The notes: generated by a model not told the origin, from the letters alone. A stretch of DNA of 64,000 bases from Clostridiales bacterium (GCA_017513085.1 JAFWDK010000027.1:62001-126000); one strand, 5' to 3'. Shown: positions 34,600 through 44,091, numbered from the stretch's first letter. Program-made: numbers and translations.

Positions 34600-35934
34600 T
34601 CACGTCTCGAAGAGCTTTGTCACTTTCGCAAGGATCACTTCCACATCCTCATCGGCAGGAAGCACCACATCCGCGCCCCGCTCATAAGTAGGTTCACGCG
34701 ACTCCAGCCGGGCCACCATATTCTTGTACGCCGTATCCGCGTCCTTCGCATCCAGAAGCGGCCGGGAACGGTCATTCTTCACTCTTTCCCAGATCGTCTG
34801 CGGCGTAACTTTCAAATAGATCAGCATAGACTTGCTCTGCAGAAGCAACTTCTCATTTTCTTCGTTGGTCAGCACGCCGCCGCCAAGCGAAATGACGGCC
34901 GAGCCTTGCTTTTCCAGCTCACGCTTTAATATCTCATGTTCCATCTTACGGAACGCTTCTTCGCCATCCTTCTCGAAGATCTCACGGATCGGGCATCCCG
35001 CCACTTTCACGATCTCGTCATCCAGATCGATAAAGGGGATCTTCAACTGATCCGCCGTCCTGCGCCCTACCGTCGTCTTACCGGCTCCCATAAAGCCTGT
35101 AAAGACCAGTTTGATCGGGTTCTTCTCCCAAAGTTTCTTTCTCACGTCCGGCAGGATCTCCGAAAGCCGTGCCTCATCAAAATGCGCATCCGGCGCCCAT
35201 ATCTTCTCGGCGGCGATGGCCTGGTTCAGAAGCATCTTCAGTCCTGAAACCGCAGTCTTTCCCTCAGCACGGTAACGAAGACAAGTCTTGGTCGGGCACG
35301 GATTATAGATCGTATCAAAAAAAGTTCCGTCGTCTGCCAGAAGACCCGCTTCCGGGATCCCATCATGGACATTCGGCCACATACCACAAGGCGTTCCGTT
35401 CAATATCGTGTCAAAAGCACTTCCTCCTGCGACTTTTTCCGCCGCTGTCACTTTGTCGTATCCCTTCGCCTTACACTCATCGATCAGGACCAGTGCTTTT
35501 TCCGGAGAACGCGCCCAGATCGAGAGATCCGCGCCCGCCTTCAGGGCCTCGATGGCCATCATGCGGGCAACGCCGCCGGCACCGAGGAGCAAGACTTTCT
35601 TGTCCTTCATCGGCACACCACAGGAGAGAAATCCATCCACATCGGTATTGTAGCCGATCTTGCCGCAGACCGTATTGGCCGCGCCGTATTCTTTCACCAT
35701 CGGCGCCACGTCATCGAGAAACGGAAGGATCGCGACCTTGTGCGGGATCGTGACATTGAATCCCGTCAGTTCGCGCATAAGGATCGGCGCATATTTCGGA
35801 AGTTCCTCCGGCGCGATCTCGTATAGCTCATATTTTCCGAAAATGCCGGATGCCTCCATGATGCGCTCATGGATATAAGGTGACATCGAGTGACCCAGAG
35901 GACACCCGATGAGGCCTGCTTTAATCGCACTCAT
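34600..35934 (-). CDS. aroE-aroK: shikimate dehydrogenase fused to shikimate kinase
   Basis: A 444-residue bifunctional protein. Residues 1-265: AroE, with GCPLGHSMSPYIHE, the catalytic TIPHKVAILPF, GYNTDVDGF and the nucleotide loop LGAGGVARMMAIEAL. Residues about 275-444: shikimate kinase with P-loop FTGFMGAGKTTVGRR, IDLDDEIVK, the shikimate arginines and GSAVISLGGGVLTNEEN. The two enzymes are consecutive in the pathway, so substrate handover is plausible. The start overlaps the end of tyrA by 14 nt. Fusions of these two occur in some Clostridia, so this is rare but not new. Confidence 0.93.
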   Translation of the reverse strand: MSAIKAGLIGCPLGHSMSPYIHERIMEASGIFGKYELYEIAPEELPKYAPILMRELTGFNVTIPHKVAILPFLDDVAPMVKEYGAANTVCGKIGYNTDVDGFLSCGVPMKDKKVLLLGAGGVARMMAIEALKAGADLSIWARSPEKALVLIDECKAKGYDKVTAAEKVAGGSAFDTILNGTPCGMWPNVHDGIPEAGLLADDGTFFDTIYNPCPTKTCLRYRAEGKTAVSGLKMLLNQAIAAEKIWAPDAHFDEARLSEILPDVRKKLWEKNPIKLVFTGFMGAGKTTVGRRTADQLKIPFIDLDDEIVKVAGCPIREIFEKDGEEAFRKMEHEILKRELEKQGSAVISLGGGVLTNEENEKLLLQSKSMLIYLKVTPQTIWERVKNDRSRPLLDAKDADTAYKNMVARLESREPTYERGADVVLPADEDVEVILAKVTKLFET

Positions 35935-37015
35935 AGCCGGCCTCCTTCAGAAGCGCATACGCTTCCACCGCTTCTTTTGCCGTGCCCAGAAGCAGGCTTA
36001 CCTGACCGCCATCGTAGGTACGGAAGTTACGGATATTGATGTTTCGGATATTGATATTGCCCTTACCGAGGATAGCCGTGATCCGGGCCAGCTCACCGGG
36101 TCTATCGTCGACATAGACCGTCAGCATGGAAGACGCTTCCAGTGCGCCACGCAGGTTCGAGTCGAGGTGGTCGCGGTAGCAGGCGCCCTGCATGAAGAGT
36201 TTCTCCAGAGCGGCCTGATCGTCTTTTTCCAGTGTTTCTTTCCAAGTGGAAAGAAGTTCGATATATTTGTCCAGCACCGGCAGAAGCGCCTCTCGGGAAT
36301 TCTCCGTGATACCGGCCCAGAGTTTCGCATCTGAAGAGGCGATACGGGTAATGTCGCGGAAACCGCCGGCTGCCATGCGGGAGATCGCACCATCGTCGAT
36401 ATTGGCCATGAGCAGCGAAAGACTGCTGGCCACGATATGAGGAAGATGCGATACTGCCGCCACACGTTCATCGTGTTCCTTGGCCGACATACGCATCGGG
36501 ATCGCACCGATAGAACGGATCAGTTTCTCAAATGCGTCCAGCATCGTGACCGGTACCGCACACTGGTCAGAAATACAGATCACATAAAGTGCATTTTCGA
36601 AGAGAGATTCACTGCTGCAGGCATAACCGTGACGCTCGGAACCGGCCATCGGATGACCGCCCACGAAATTCGGAAGCGTGATGGCTTCCATGACCGGACG
36701 CTTGACGGATCCGACATCGGAGATCAGTCCGATATCCAGTGTTTTCAGCGTCGGTTCCATCTTCTTGATCGCATCGATCGGCGCACAAAGGACGACCAGA
36801 TCACAACCGTTCAGGATAGATAAGTCGTCTTTGGAAAATGAGGAGATCACTCCTTCTTTGATTGCCAGTTCACCGGAAGCCGAATCCGGCTCTACTGCAA
36901 CGATCTCATCCACATCCGTACGGTGCTTCAGTGCTTTTGCCAAAGAACCACCGATCAGGCCGAGTCCGACGATTCCGGCCTTCTTGATCCCAGTGGATTT
37001 TCTATCCTCTTGCAT
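35921..37015 (-). CDS. tyrA: prephenate dehydrogenase with ACT domain
   Basis: A 364-residue enzyme oxidising prephenate towards tyrosine. NAD site AGIVGLGLIGGSLAKAL near the N-terminus, GGHPMAGSERHGYACS in the middle, and a C-terminal ACT domain (LTVYVDDRPGELARITAIL) that should bind tyrosine as feedback inhibitor. The start at 37015 has GAGAGG about 10 nt upstream; a longer frame to 37069 overlaps the promoter. First gene of the aromatic operon; no chorismate mutase domain is attached here, that activity is in the last enzyme gene. Confidence 0.92.
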   Translation of the reverse strand: MQEDRKSTGIKKAGIVGLGLIGGSLAKALKHRTDVDEIVAVEPDSASGELAIKEGVISSFSKDDLSILNGCDLVVLCAPIDAIKKMEPTLKTLDIGLISDVGSVKRPVMEAITLPNFVGGHPMAGSERHGYACSSESLFENALYVICISDQCAVPVTMLDAFEKLIRSIGAIPMRMSAKEHDERVAAVSHLPHIVASSLSLLMANIDDGAISRMAAGGFRDITRIASSDAKLWAGITENSREALLPVLDKYIELLSTWKETLEKDDQAALEKLFMQGACYRDHLDSNLRGALEASSMLTVYVDDRPGELARITAILGKGNINIRNINIRNFRTYDGGQVSLLLGTAKEAVEAYALLKEAGYECD

Positions 37016-37046
37016 GCGAAAATACCTCTCTTTTTCAAGTAGGTCT

Positions 37047-37075
37047 ATTATAGCATGAAGGCATGCCATTCTGAC
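37047..37075 (-). promoter_or_regulatory. candidate promoter of the aromatic operon
   Basis: TATAAT on the minus strand (37052-37047) with a weak TGTCAG-like -35 about 18 bp upstream. Transcription from here would cover tyrA to the VanZ-like gene. Confidence 0.45.
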
Positions 37076-37338
37076 AGTTTTAGCCCGTCCGGCTACGAAA
37101 ATCAGCAGTTTTCGATAACGTTATGCATCGTTACTTACTTTCTGCAACGATCAGGCTCCCCCGATTCCGGATCGAAGAAGCATTTGCACAAGGATTTCGT
37201 TAATCTGTCTATATTCTTTTCATTTACAAAAGCACTTGTCCTGTACTATTATTACCAAGGTCTGCCTGATGGAAGTCAGCCGGTTTCCTGTCTTCCGGGT
37301 TTTGGCAAGATCATTATCTTTCGAAAGGAACCTTTTTC

Positions 37339-38232
37339 ATGACCTGGATACTTCTGACATTAGTATATGGTTTACTTAAAGGCGGACGTGAGATCGCCAA
37401 GAAAAAAGCCATGGGCAAAAGCACGGTCATGGAAGTGCTTCTTATCTATACGCTCATCGGATTTCTGATGGTCGTTCCGCGTGCCCCGCACGCCATGGGA
37501 CTTGCTCCAATATATTACGGTCTGATCGCAATCAAATCTTTCGTGATCTTCCTTGCCTGGATCTTAAGTTTCCGTGCACTCAAACATCTCCCTGTCAGTC
37601 TCTATGGTATCCTTGACCTATCCCGTGTACTACTCGCGACGCTTCTCGGAGTAATCGTTCTGCATGAAGTTCTGGTCTGGAACCAGTTCCTCGGCCTTGC
37701 CCTCGTAGCTTTCGGACTCCTTTCTCTGAAGTTCCGTCTATTCGGGAAGAAACCCGAAACAGCTTCATCCTCTGCTAAAGCATCTTCTTCTGACGAATCC
37801 GGGAACCCTACCCGATTCATTCTCATGGCATTCGGATCCTGCATGCTGAATGCTGTCTCCGGTCTCATGGACAAACTCCTGATGCGGCATATCAGCGGCG
37901 CTCAGCTTCAGTTCTGGTATATGCTTTTTCTTTTGCTGTTTTACCTGGTCTATGTGCTTGTGTCCCGCACGAAGATCTCCCGCTCTGTCTGGAAGAACGG
38001 ATGGATCTGGCTTCTCGCCATCATGTTCGTGATCGGTGACGCTGCACTCTTCGCCGCCAACGGTATCTCCGGAAGCCGTGTCACCATCATGACCCTGATC
38101 AAACAAAGCGGCTGCTTCGTCACCATCGTCGGCGGCAAGCTCTTCTTTCACGAAAAAGACATCGGTTACCGTCTCTTCTGCGCCGCCATCATCTTCAGCG
38201 GAATCATACTCAGCGTTCTTCCGCTCGCGTAA
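37339..38232 (+). CDS. EamA/DMT family transporter
   Basis: A 297-residue membrane protein with about ten hydrophobic segments in two repeats, the drug/metabolite transporter layout; the hydrophilic Ser-rich stretch at about 140-155 separates the halves. No substrate-specific motif is visible. AAAGGA lies 9 nt before the ATG. Upstream (37016-37338) is a 323-bp gap holding a possible TTTACA/TACTAT promoter at 37223-37250, one AAAAGCAC site between those boxes, and a small hairpin-forming leader; I see no gene in it. Divergent from the aromatic operon, so export of an aromatic compound is only a guess. Confidence 0.85.
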   Translation: MTWILLTLVYGLLKGGREIAKKKAMGKSTVMEVLLIYTLIGFLMVVPRAPHAMGLAPIYYGLIAIKSFVIFLAWILSFRALKHLPVSLYGILDLSRVLLATLLGVIVLHEVLVWNQFLGLALVAFGLLSLKFRLFGKKPETASSSAKASSSDESGNPTRFILMAFGSCMLNAVSGLMDKLLMRHISGAQLQFWYMLFLLLFYLVYVLVSRTKISRSVWKNGWIWLLAIMFVIGDAALFAANGISGSRVTIMTLIKQSGCFVTIVGGKLFFHEKDIGYRLFCAAIIFSGIILSVLPLA

Positions 38233-38247
38233 CATATTGATCAAAAC

Positions 38248-38320
38248 AGTGGCCTTTTTGAAGTGAACCCCAGAAGTTGAACAAAAACTTCTGGGGTTCA
38301 CTTCATTTACGACGGCCACT
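38248..38320. terminator. nested inverted repeat with 19-bp perfect stem between convergent genes
   Basis: Arms at 38260-38278 and 38286-38304 (starting GAAGTGAACCCC) are perfectly complementary over 19 bp around a GAACAAA loop. Outside them AGTGGCC (38248-38254) and GGCCACT (38314-38320) form a second stem. Only the outer stem is followed by T-rich DNA on the plus strand. It lies between two converging genes, so a bidirectional terminator is likely, but the stem is unusually long. Confidence 0.7.
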
Positions 38321-38325
38321 TTCTT

Positions 38326-38970
38326 TTACGATCTCGAAGCAAAATCCTCATCGATCTCTTCGCGCCAGGCGTCTTCCAGACAACCCTTTGCCCGGACACT
38401 GGACAGTGCTTTGCCCATACAGGCAAAATTCAGAGCTGTTCCGGCCTTGTCGCTATGATAGTTCACTGCACGCTTCTTATCGATCCCGAAGCTCGAAGCT
38501 GTCTGCACTGCATCGATGTTCGCGCCAAGGAACAAGAACTCCCAACCCTTATCCTTTTTCTTACCGATCATCTTCTTGACCTTCTCCGCCGTATACTCAT
38601 GGCTGCTGTTCTCCATACCATCCGTCGTGATCACGAAGATCGTATTGTCCGGAACATCCTCTTCCCTTGCATATTTGTGAATATGCGAGATGTGATGGAT
38701 CGTGCTTCCGATCGCATCCAGAAGTGCCGTGCAGCCACGTACGAAGTATTCCTTGTCGGTGAGTTTCTCGACTTTAGAAAGCTCCACTCTATCATGGATC
38801 GTATCCACGACCGAATCAAAAAGCACTGTCGTGACGTAGCATTGGCCGTCTTCTTTTTTCTGTTTTTCGATCATGGAGTTGAATCCTCCGATCGTGTCTT
38901 CTTCCAGTCCGCTCATTGAACCGCTTCTGTCCAAAATAAAAACGATTTCCGTAATGTTATTCTTTTTCAT
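38326..38970 (-). CDS. von Willebrand factor A domain protein
   Basis: A 214-residue cytoplasmic vWA protein. The metal-ion site is complete: FILDRSGSMSGLEED at residues 11-25, a Thr in RGCTALLDAIG, and ITTDGMENSS. No signal peptide or second domain. The family often works with MoxR-type ATPases or in tellurite-resistance-like operons, but no partner is adjacent here. It converges with the EamA gene and lies downstream of the BlaR terminator; the gap to that terminator leaves room for its own promoter. Confidence 0.88.
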   Translation of the reverse strand: MKKNNITEIVFILDRSGSMSGLEEDTIGGFNSMIEKQKKEDGQCYVTTVLFDSVVDTIHDRVELSKVEKLTDKEYFVRGCTALLDAIGSTIHHISHIHKYAREEDVPDNTIFVITTDGMENSSHEYTAEKVKKMIGKKKDKGWEFLFLGANIDAVQTASSFGIDKKRAVNYHSDKAGTALNFACMGKALSSVRAKGCLEDAWREEIDEDFASRS

Positions 38971-39033
38971 AGATCTTTCCTCCTGTTTTTTGCTATCCGC
39001 TTCTTACAAGTACATTAAACAAAAAACAGGTAT

Positions 39034-39057
39034 AAAAAAGGTCGCCTGAAAGGCGAC
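39034..39057 (-). terminator. terminator of the blaI-blaR operon
   Basis: GTCGCCT/AGGCGAC stem with GAA loop, A-run and T-run flanking; on the minus strand T6 follows, 40 nt past the blaR-like stop. Confidence 0.9.
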
Positions 39058-39096
39058 ACTTTTTTACTTGCTTACCCGATCATGTGATGGTTCTTC

Positions 39097-40887
39097 TCAG
39101 ATCACACAGTTTGTATCGACCTTGACTCCTGAACGGATGATCCTCTCCACTTCATGCGGATCCATATCATTTATTCCTATCTCAAAATCATACACACATT
39201 CACAGGCATTCTCCGGGTCGCGATAATACAGTTCTTTTACCTCTGCTATACTCATGTCCGCATTGTCGTACAGTTCCATCGACTGGTCAATGAGATGATT
39301 GGAATTCACCAGGTCGACCAGTTTCTTGTACCCTTCTCCGTCTTTACAGAGGAAGCCATCGAAAAAGGCATATAAATGACCCTGTTCTTCCTCAGGAACA
39401 TTGTACCGGTATGCTACGGTCACAAGATCTCCTGTACCCGAAATACCCAAAATGATCAGGCGCTCATCATCGCACACAAACTCAAAATCCTTACCGGGTT
39501 CAAGATAGAAACTATATGTATCTTCCGGTTTATCGATCTCATACATATACTCTGTATTCTTTTTGCTATCCTTAAAATACAGGGAAATATGTTCCATGGG
39601 TGCATAACATGTCGCATCAAAAGACATAAGTGTGCTCTTTTTGGACTTTTCGAGTACGGTTCCGATATCGGAAGTTGGCATGAGACGGCCATATACACCT
39701 TTATTGCCAAACTTACCACGTCCTTCTGCATATACACTAAATCCCATTGTTGTATTCATATCCGGATCTTTATCATATTTCAAGGTATACTCCACATGAA
39801 GTTTACTTCCGCTGAAATTGACTTTCTCTACTTTCACGGAATATCCGTCAAAAGCATACTCTGCATCCTTTGACACCTGTACAGCATGCTTATCTGTATT
39901 GACTACCTCATTGACTGCATCCTTCTTCGGACTTGTCAGGAAGCATCCCGAAATCGCTACACATGTCACCATCAGAAGTGCAACCGCAGCAACAGTCGGT
40001 CTCTTATAATGCAGAACATTCTTCACGCGCTGTCTGACACCTACCTCTCCAAAAGCAAGCGGGTAGGCGACCCATACAGATTTCCTGATACTGCAGTCCA
40101 GGAGCGCCTGGGAGTAAGCTGCCGCACGTGGTTTTTCCATTCTGCGGATAACTCTTTCATCGCACGCCATTTCGATATCTCTTGAAAAAAGGATATAAGA
40201 AAGCCAGCAGAGAGGGTTAAACCAGTACACGGAAAGAAGCAGGAACCCCAATGGTTTCCACAAGTGATCCAGACGCTTAAGATGTGCTTTTTCATGTTCC
40301 AGTACATACGGCAACGTCTTTTCATCCAAAGAAGAAGGCACATAGATCTTCGGCCGGAACATTCCTAAAATGAAGGGAGTCTCAATATCATCACAGATAT
40401 AGATGCCTTTCTCCCGGCAGATCGAGGCCGCCACTTTTCTTCTCATTCTCCAGGCACTGATCAAAGCATAGCCCGAAATCAAGACCATGCCGGCGATCCA
40501 TACCAGCGTTGCTATGAAAACAATATCCTGCATCGTGATGCCGCCGCTGTTTCGCGCATCCGGTCGCACGGTAACAGTAGATTTCTGCGTCGGAGCTGCG
40601 TTTTCAATAACAGGGTTGATCATCTGATCCACATAAGCGATTCCGCTCTTCACCTGAGGTTTTTCCATACTTGCGATCTGCACCGGGATCGGCTCACTGC
40701 TGGGGATCACGCTCGTTACACTTTCGAACGAAAACGGACAGATCAGGCGGATGCCCACCATCGCCCAAAGCACACAAGGAAACCACTTCGGTGCTCTTTT
40801 CAAAACCGCTCTCATGACGATTACCGCCAGGATCAGAAAGCCGGCCGAAAAACTGAGATTCAACAACTTGATAAATACACTACTCAT
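39097..40887 (-). CDS. BlaR1/MecR1-like M56 metalloprotease sensor with non-PBP sensor domain
   Basis: A 596-residue membrane protein. Four membrane segments lie near 10-28, 36-52, 120-145 and 296-314, with the zinc protease site H198-E-K-A-H202 and downstream Glu-rich helix (IEMACDERV) in the cytoplasmic part, as in BlaR1. The C-terminal 280 residues outside the membrane do not show the penicillin-binding SxxK/KTG motifs of BlaR1; they look beta-rich and Asp/Lys-rich. So the sensed ligand is probably not a beta-lactam in the classical way. The stop of the blaI-like gene is 3 nt upstream, so the pair is one operon. Confidence 0.85.
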   Translation of the reverse strand: MSSVFIKLLNLSFSAGFLILAVIVMRAVLKRAPKWFPCVLWAMVGIRLICPFSFESVTSVIPSSEPIPVQIASMEKPQVKSGIAYVDQMINPVIENAAPTQKSTVTVRPDARNSGGITMQDIVFIATLVWIAGMVLISGYALISAWRMRRKVAASICREKGIYICDDIETPFILGMFRPKIYVPSSLDEKTLPYVLEHEKAHLKRLDHLWKPLGFLLLSVYWFNPLCWLSYILFSRDIEMACDERVIRRMEKPRAAAYSQALLDCSIRKSVWVAYPLAFGEVGVRQRVKNVLHYKRPTVAAVALLMVTCVAISGCFLTSPKKDAVNEVVNTDKHAVQVSKDAEYAFDGYSVKVEKVNFSGSKLHVEYTLKYDKDPDMNTTMGFSVYAEGRGKFGNKGVYGRLMPTSDIGTVLEKSKKSTLMSFDATCYAPMEHISLYFKDSKKNTEYMYEIDKPEDTYSFYLEPGKDFEFVCDDERLIILGISGTGDLVTVAYRYNVPEEEQGHLYAFFDGFLCKDGEGYKKLVDLVNSNHLIDQSMELYDNADMSIAEVKELYYRDPENACECVYDFEIGINDMDPHEVERIIRSGVKVDTNCVI

Positions 40888-40889
40888 GA

Positions 40890-41252
40890 TCAGCCCTCCT
40901 TTTTAAAGGCATCGATCATCTTCTGGATTTCATCCGCTTCCTCCGGGGTAAGTTCTTTTCGGGAAATAAATGAAGCAACAAAAGCCGGCAGCGATCCTTG
41001 GTACGAATCCGTTACGATCTGCTCGCTTTTTGCCGAATAAAACTCCTCACGCGGAATCAGGGATGTGACCATACCGTCTACGTTTTGAAGGATCCCCTTC
41101 TCGCAGAGCTTGCGAAGAACAGTGTAGGTCGTCGGCTTCTTCCAGTTCAGTTCCTTCTCGCAGATCTTTACCAGATCCCCGGAAGTGACCGGTTCATGCT
41201 CCCAGACGATGTCTGCAAAACGCATCTGTACTGTGCCTAATTCCATATCCAT
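40890..41252 (-). CDS. BlaI/MecI/CopY-family repressor
   Basis: A 120-residue winged-helix repressor that would be inactivated by the adjacent M56 protease. Recognised from LGTVQMRFADIVWEHEPVTS, DLVKICEKELNWKKPTTYTVLRKLCEKG and the dimerisation helices at the end. I take the ATG at 41252 (GAGGAG about 12 nt upstream); earlier in-frame starts at 41273 and 41294 are possible. The operator upstream suggests it represses its own operon. No beta-lactamase gene is adjacent. Confidence 0.88.
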   Translation of the reverse strand: MDMELGTVQMRFADIVWEHEPVTSGDLVKICEKELNWKKPTTYTVLRKLCEKGILQNVDGMVTSLIPREEFYSAKSEQIVTDSYQGSLPAFVASFISRKELTPEEADEIQKMIDAFKKEG

Positions 41253-41340
41253 AAACAATCGGCTCCTCTCCATCCCGCCGGATCTGTACAACATCCGGCA
41301 GAATCACACCATAGTATCAGGTTCCTGATCAAAAAGAACT

Positions 41341-41395
41341 GGTTTATCCATATAAACCACACTTACAGTTTATCCGGGTAAACCAGTTCTGTCAA
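41341..41395 (-). promoter_or_regulatory. promoter with two dyad operators for the BlaI-like repressor
   Basis: On the minus strand TTGACA (41395-41390) and TAAACT (41371-41366) are 18 bp apart. Two dyads of the form GTTTA-N6-TAAAC lie at 41368-41383, between the promoter boxes, and at 41342-41357, just downstream. Such placement would block RNA polymerase when the repressor is bound. Confidence 0.7.
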
Positions 41396-41446
41396 TACAT
41401 ATTTTTTTGAATCGCTAACCTTCTCAGGTGCAATGGAAAGAGTTCC

Positions 41447-42877
41447 TTACAGATCGTAGTACATGGCAAATTCCATCGGGTGTGGAAGCTTGTTGATCTT
41501 CGCCGCCGCTTTCTTATTTCTATCGATCAGCTGCTCAAGAAGTTTTTCCGGGAAAACACCGCCTGCCGTCAGGTAGTCGTGATCCGCTTCCAGCGCTGCG
41601 GTAGCTTCCTCCAAGGAAGTCGGAAGACCGGTCAGCTTGGCCTTTTCCTCCTCCGGAAGTGTATAAAGATTGCAGTCAAAAGGCCCCCATCCTTTCTCGT
41701 GCGGATCGATCTTGTTCTTGATGCCGTCCAATCCTGCCATCAGGATCGCCGCATAGGCATAGTACGGGTTACAGGTAGCATCCGGATTACGGAGCTCGAA
41801 GCGCTTCGTCTCCGGGGTCTTCGCGTACGCCGGAATACGGATAACGGCACTTCTGTTACTCATGGCGTATCCGATCGTTACCGGTGCTTCAAATCCGGGG
41901 ATAAGGCGCTTATAGGAATTTGTCGACGGATTGGTGATCGCACAAAGTGAACGTGCGTGTGTCAGAAGGCCACCCATAAACCAGTGTGCCGTCTCGTTAA
42001 GCTGTGCATAGCTCTCTTCGTCATAGAAGACAGGCTCGCCGTCTTTCATAAGCAGCATATGCACATGCATACCGCTTCCTGCTTCTTCCGCCAATGGCTT
42101 CGGCATAAATGTTGCCGTCGCGCCATCTCTTGCCGCTTCATTCTTAATCACATACTTCGCAGACATCGTGTCATCTGCAAGTTTAAGCATATCGCCCAGT
42201 TCCACTTCGATCTCCATCTGACCGGAACCACCCACTTCCGGGTGATGGTACTTGACCTTTATGCCCCAATCTTCCATACTCAAACACATTCTGGAACGAA
42301 GATCATTTCTGATATCTGTCGGAAGACTGTTGTGGTAGCCGGCTCCCGGCATGACCTGATAACCATTATTGCCCATATCATCCGCCGAAGCATAGTGCGC
42401 CTGAGACGTATAGATACTGGCGGACATATCATAGTATTTCGTCGAATACCGCACATCGTCAAAAACATAGAACTCATACTCCGGTCCGATGATCATCTGA
42501 TCTGCCACGCCCGTTTCTTTCATGTACTCCAGCGCACGGATCGCCACATTTCTCGGATACTGGTCAAAAGGCTTGTTCTGCGGGAACGCGATCACCCGGA
42601 CATCACCGATCATCGACAAAGTCGGCACTTCGCAATATGGATCGATCACCGCGGAATCCAAAACCGGAAGGAATACCATATCACTGTTCTCGACCGGTGC
42701 ATATCCGTAATTGCTTCCATCAAATCCTATGCCCTGCAGCATAGTAGATCTGCTCAGTTTCTCGGCCGGTATAGACAAATGCCTCCAACGTCCGTCAATG
42801 TCCGTCAGCTTAAAGTCGATCATTTTGATCCCCTTCTCACTGATCAAATCCAAAATCTCTTGAAATGTCTTTGCCAT
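41447..42877 (-). CDS. glnA: type I glutamine synthetase
   Basis: A 476-residue enzyme making glutamine from glutamate and ammonia. Seen: MIDFKLTDIDGRWRHLSIPA, FDGSNYGYAPVENSDM, metal and glutamate sites in EYEFYVFDD, QMEIEVE and SGMHVHMLL, and NRSAVIRIPA near 340. Length and motif order fit the prokaryotic type I family; the adenylylation-site region is not clearly conserved and cannot be judged by eye. GGAGG lies 8 nt before the ATG. Next to a macro-domain gene in the same direction with a 32-nt gap. Confidence 0.94.
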   Translation of the reverse strand: MAKTFQEILDLISEKGIKMIDFKLTDIDGRWRHLSIPAEKLSRSTMLQGIGFDGSNYGYAPVENSDMVFLPVLDSAVIDPYCEVPTLSMIGDVRVIAFPQNKPFDQYPRNVAIRALEYMKETGVADQMIIGPEYEFYVFDDVRYSTKYYDMSASIYTSQAHYASADDMGNNGYQVMPGAGYHNSLPTDIRNDLRSRMCLSMEDWGIKVKYHHPEVGGSGQMEIEVELGDMLKLADDTMSAKYVIKNEAARDGATATFMPKPLAEEAGSGMHVHMLLMKDGEPVFYDEESYAQLNETAHWFMGGLLTHARSLCAITNPSTNSYKRLIPGFEAPVTIGYAMSNRSAVIRIPAYAKTPETKRFELRNPDATCNPYYAYAAILMAGLDGIKNKIDPHEKGWGPFDCNLYTLPEEEKAKLTGLPTSLEEATAALEADHDYLTAGGVFPEKLLEQLIDRNKKAAAKINKLPHPMEFAMYYDL

Positions 42878-42909
42878 ACCCGTTCCTCCTGACTAATCGG
42901 ATGTATTTT

Positions 42910-44091
42910 TTACGCGCCCAGAAGATTCTGGTCAAACGCGAAAAGCGCTTCATTAATCGTGTACAGATCGTACTGCTTATTGGAAATAAAATACTCTACA
43001 ATTATATCAAATTTACTTGCATGAGAGAGCGCAAATCCCGCTTTCTTCAGCAACGCTTCCGTCTCCGCAACATCCAGTTCCAGTGCCACGGCAAACGCCA
43101 GCACCGTCTGCTTGCTGGGGCGATAATGGACATCGCTTCTGATCTTGGAAAAGAGCTTCCTGTCCACATTCGCTTTCTTGTAACATTCGGAATCTTTCAT
43201 GCCCTTCGCATCGATCAGACGAAGAAGAGACTGGGAGAAACTCTCGTCCAGATTTGCCAATGCCGCTTCCAGAGATGTCGGTTGCATCTGCATCATGGAT
43301 GCCGCAAATGCCGGCTGGGAAGTCATACACTCTGCGGATTGACCGGCAAGGAAATTTCTGACATGTACTTCCTCAGCAGCGGCTTCGTCACAGAGTTCTT
43401 CTATCTCCGTTTCGCAGGCTCGACTTTCGGCCGGAGCATCCGCTTTACCTCTTGTCTTCTCTTTCGCTTTTCTTTCCGTGAAAACCGAATCCCGGCTTCC
43501 GGCGGCGCCGCCAAAAGCAATCGACTTCATTACATTTCCAAGGAAAGAACCACGTTTTTCATCGGTTTCATATGTATTTCTCAACAAGTGGGAGAGCTTC
43601 GAACATAGATCCATGTCCATTCGGAAACTGTCTTTACTGAAGATCACCAACGTAATCTCCATCTCATGATCATCCAGAAAATGGCGGATCTCTTCTTCCG
43701 CGATCTTGAGCGCCGATTCTTTCGGATAACCGTATACACCCGCAGAGATCAGAGGGAATGCAACACTTTCACATTCTTTTTCCGCTGCCCGTGCAAGAGA
43801 ATTCCGATAGGCTAAACGAAGGAGGTTTTCTTCACCGGAACGTCCTCCCTGCCAGATCGGACCTACCGTGTGAATCACATATTTGCAAGGGAGATCATAG
43901 CCAAGAGTGACCTTTGCTTCGCCTGTCCGGCAACCGTTTAAACCACGGCACTCTTCCAGAAGACGCGGCCCGGCGGCACGATGGATCGCGCCATCAACAC
44001 CGCCACCGCCAAGAAGCGACGAATTAGCAGCATTTACGATAGCATCCACGTTCTGTTTTGTGATATCACCCAAAACTATCCGAAAAGGCAT
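42910..44091 (-). CDS. macro-domain protein with C-terminal helical domain
   Basis: A 393-residue protein. Residues 1-160 are a macro domain: [34 protein letters not shown] and [12 protein letters not shown], which bind ADP-ribose and often remove it from proteins or O-acetyl-ADP-ribose. Residues 160-270 are a low-complexity Glu/Ala/Met-rich linker; residues 270-393 form a helical domain ([20 protein letters not shown] onward) that resembles a helix-turn-helix of transcription factors. This combination occurs in other Firmicutes. GGGAGGACAAAG lies upstream. Probably cotranscribed with glnA by position. Confidence 0.85.
   Translation of the reverse strand: MPFRIVLGDITKQNVDAIVNAANSSLLGGGGVDGAIHRAAGPRLLEECRGLNGCRTGEAKVTLGYDLPCKYVIHTVGPIWQGGRSGEENLLRLAYRNSLARAAEKECESVAFPLISAGVYGYPKESALKIAEEEIRHFLDDHEMEITLVIFSKDSFRMDMDLCSKLSHLLRNTYETDEKRGSFLGNVMKSIAFGGAAGSRDSVFTERKAKEKTRGKADAPAESRACETEIEELCDEAAAEEVHVRNFLAGQSAECMTSQPAFAASMMQMQPTSLEAALANLDESFSQSLLRLIDAKGMKDSECYKKANVDRKLFSKIRSDVHYRPSKQTVLAFAVALELDVAETEALLKKAGFALSHASKFDIIVEYFISNKQYDLYTINEALFAFDQNLLGA

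Noticed and set aside
37016..37338. Possible riboswitch in front of the EamA transporter
   Set aside because: Only a small hairpin (GGAAG/CTTCC) is seen and no known conserved core; I treat it as an ordinary leader.
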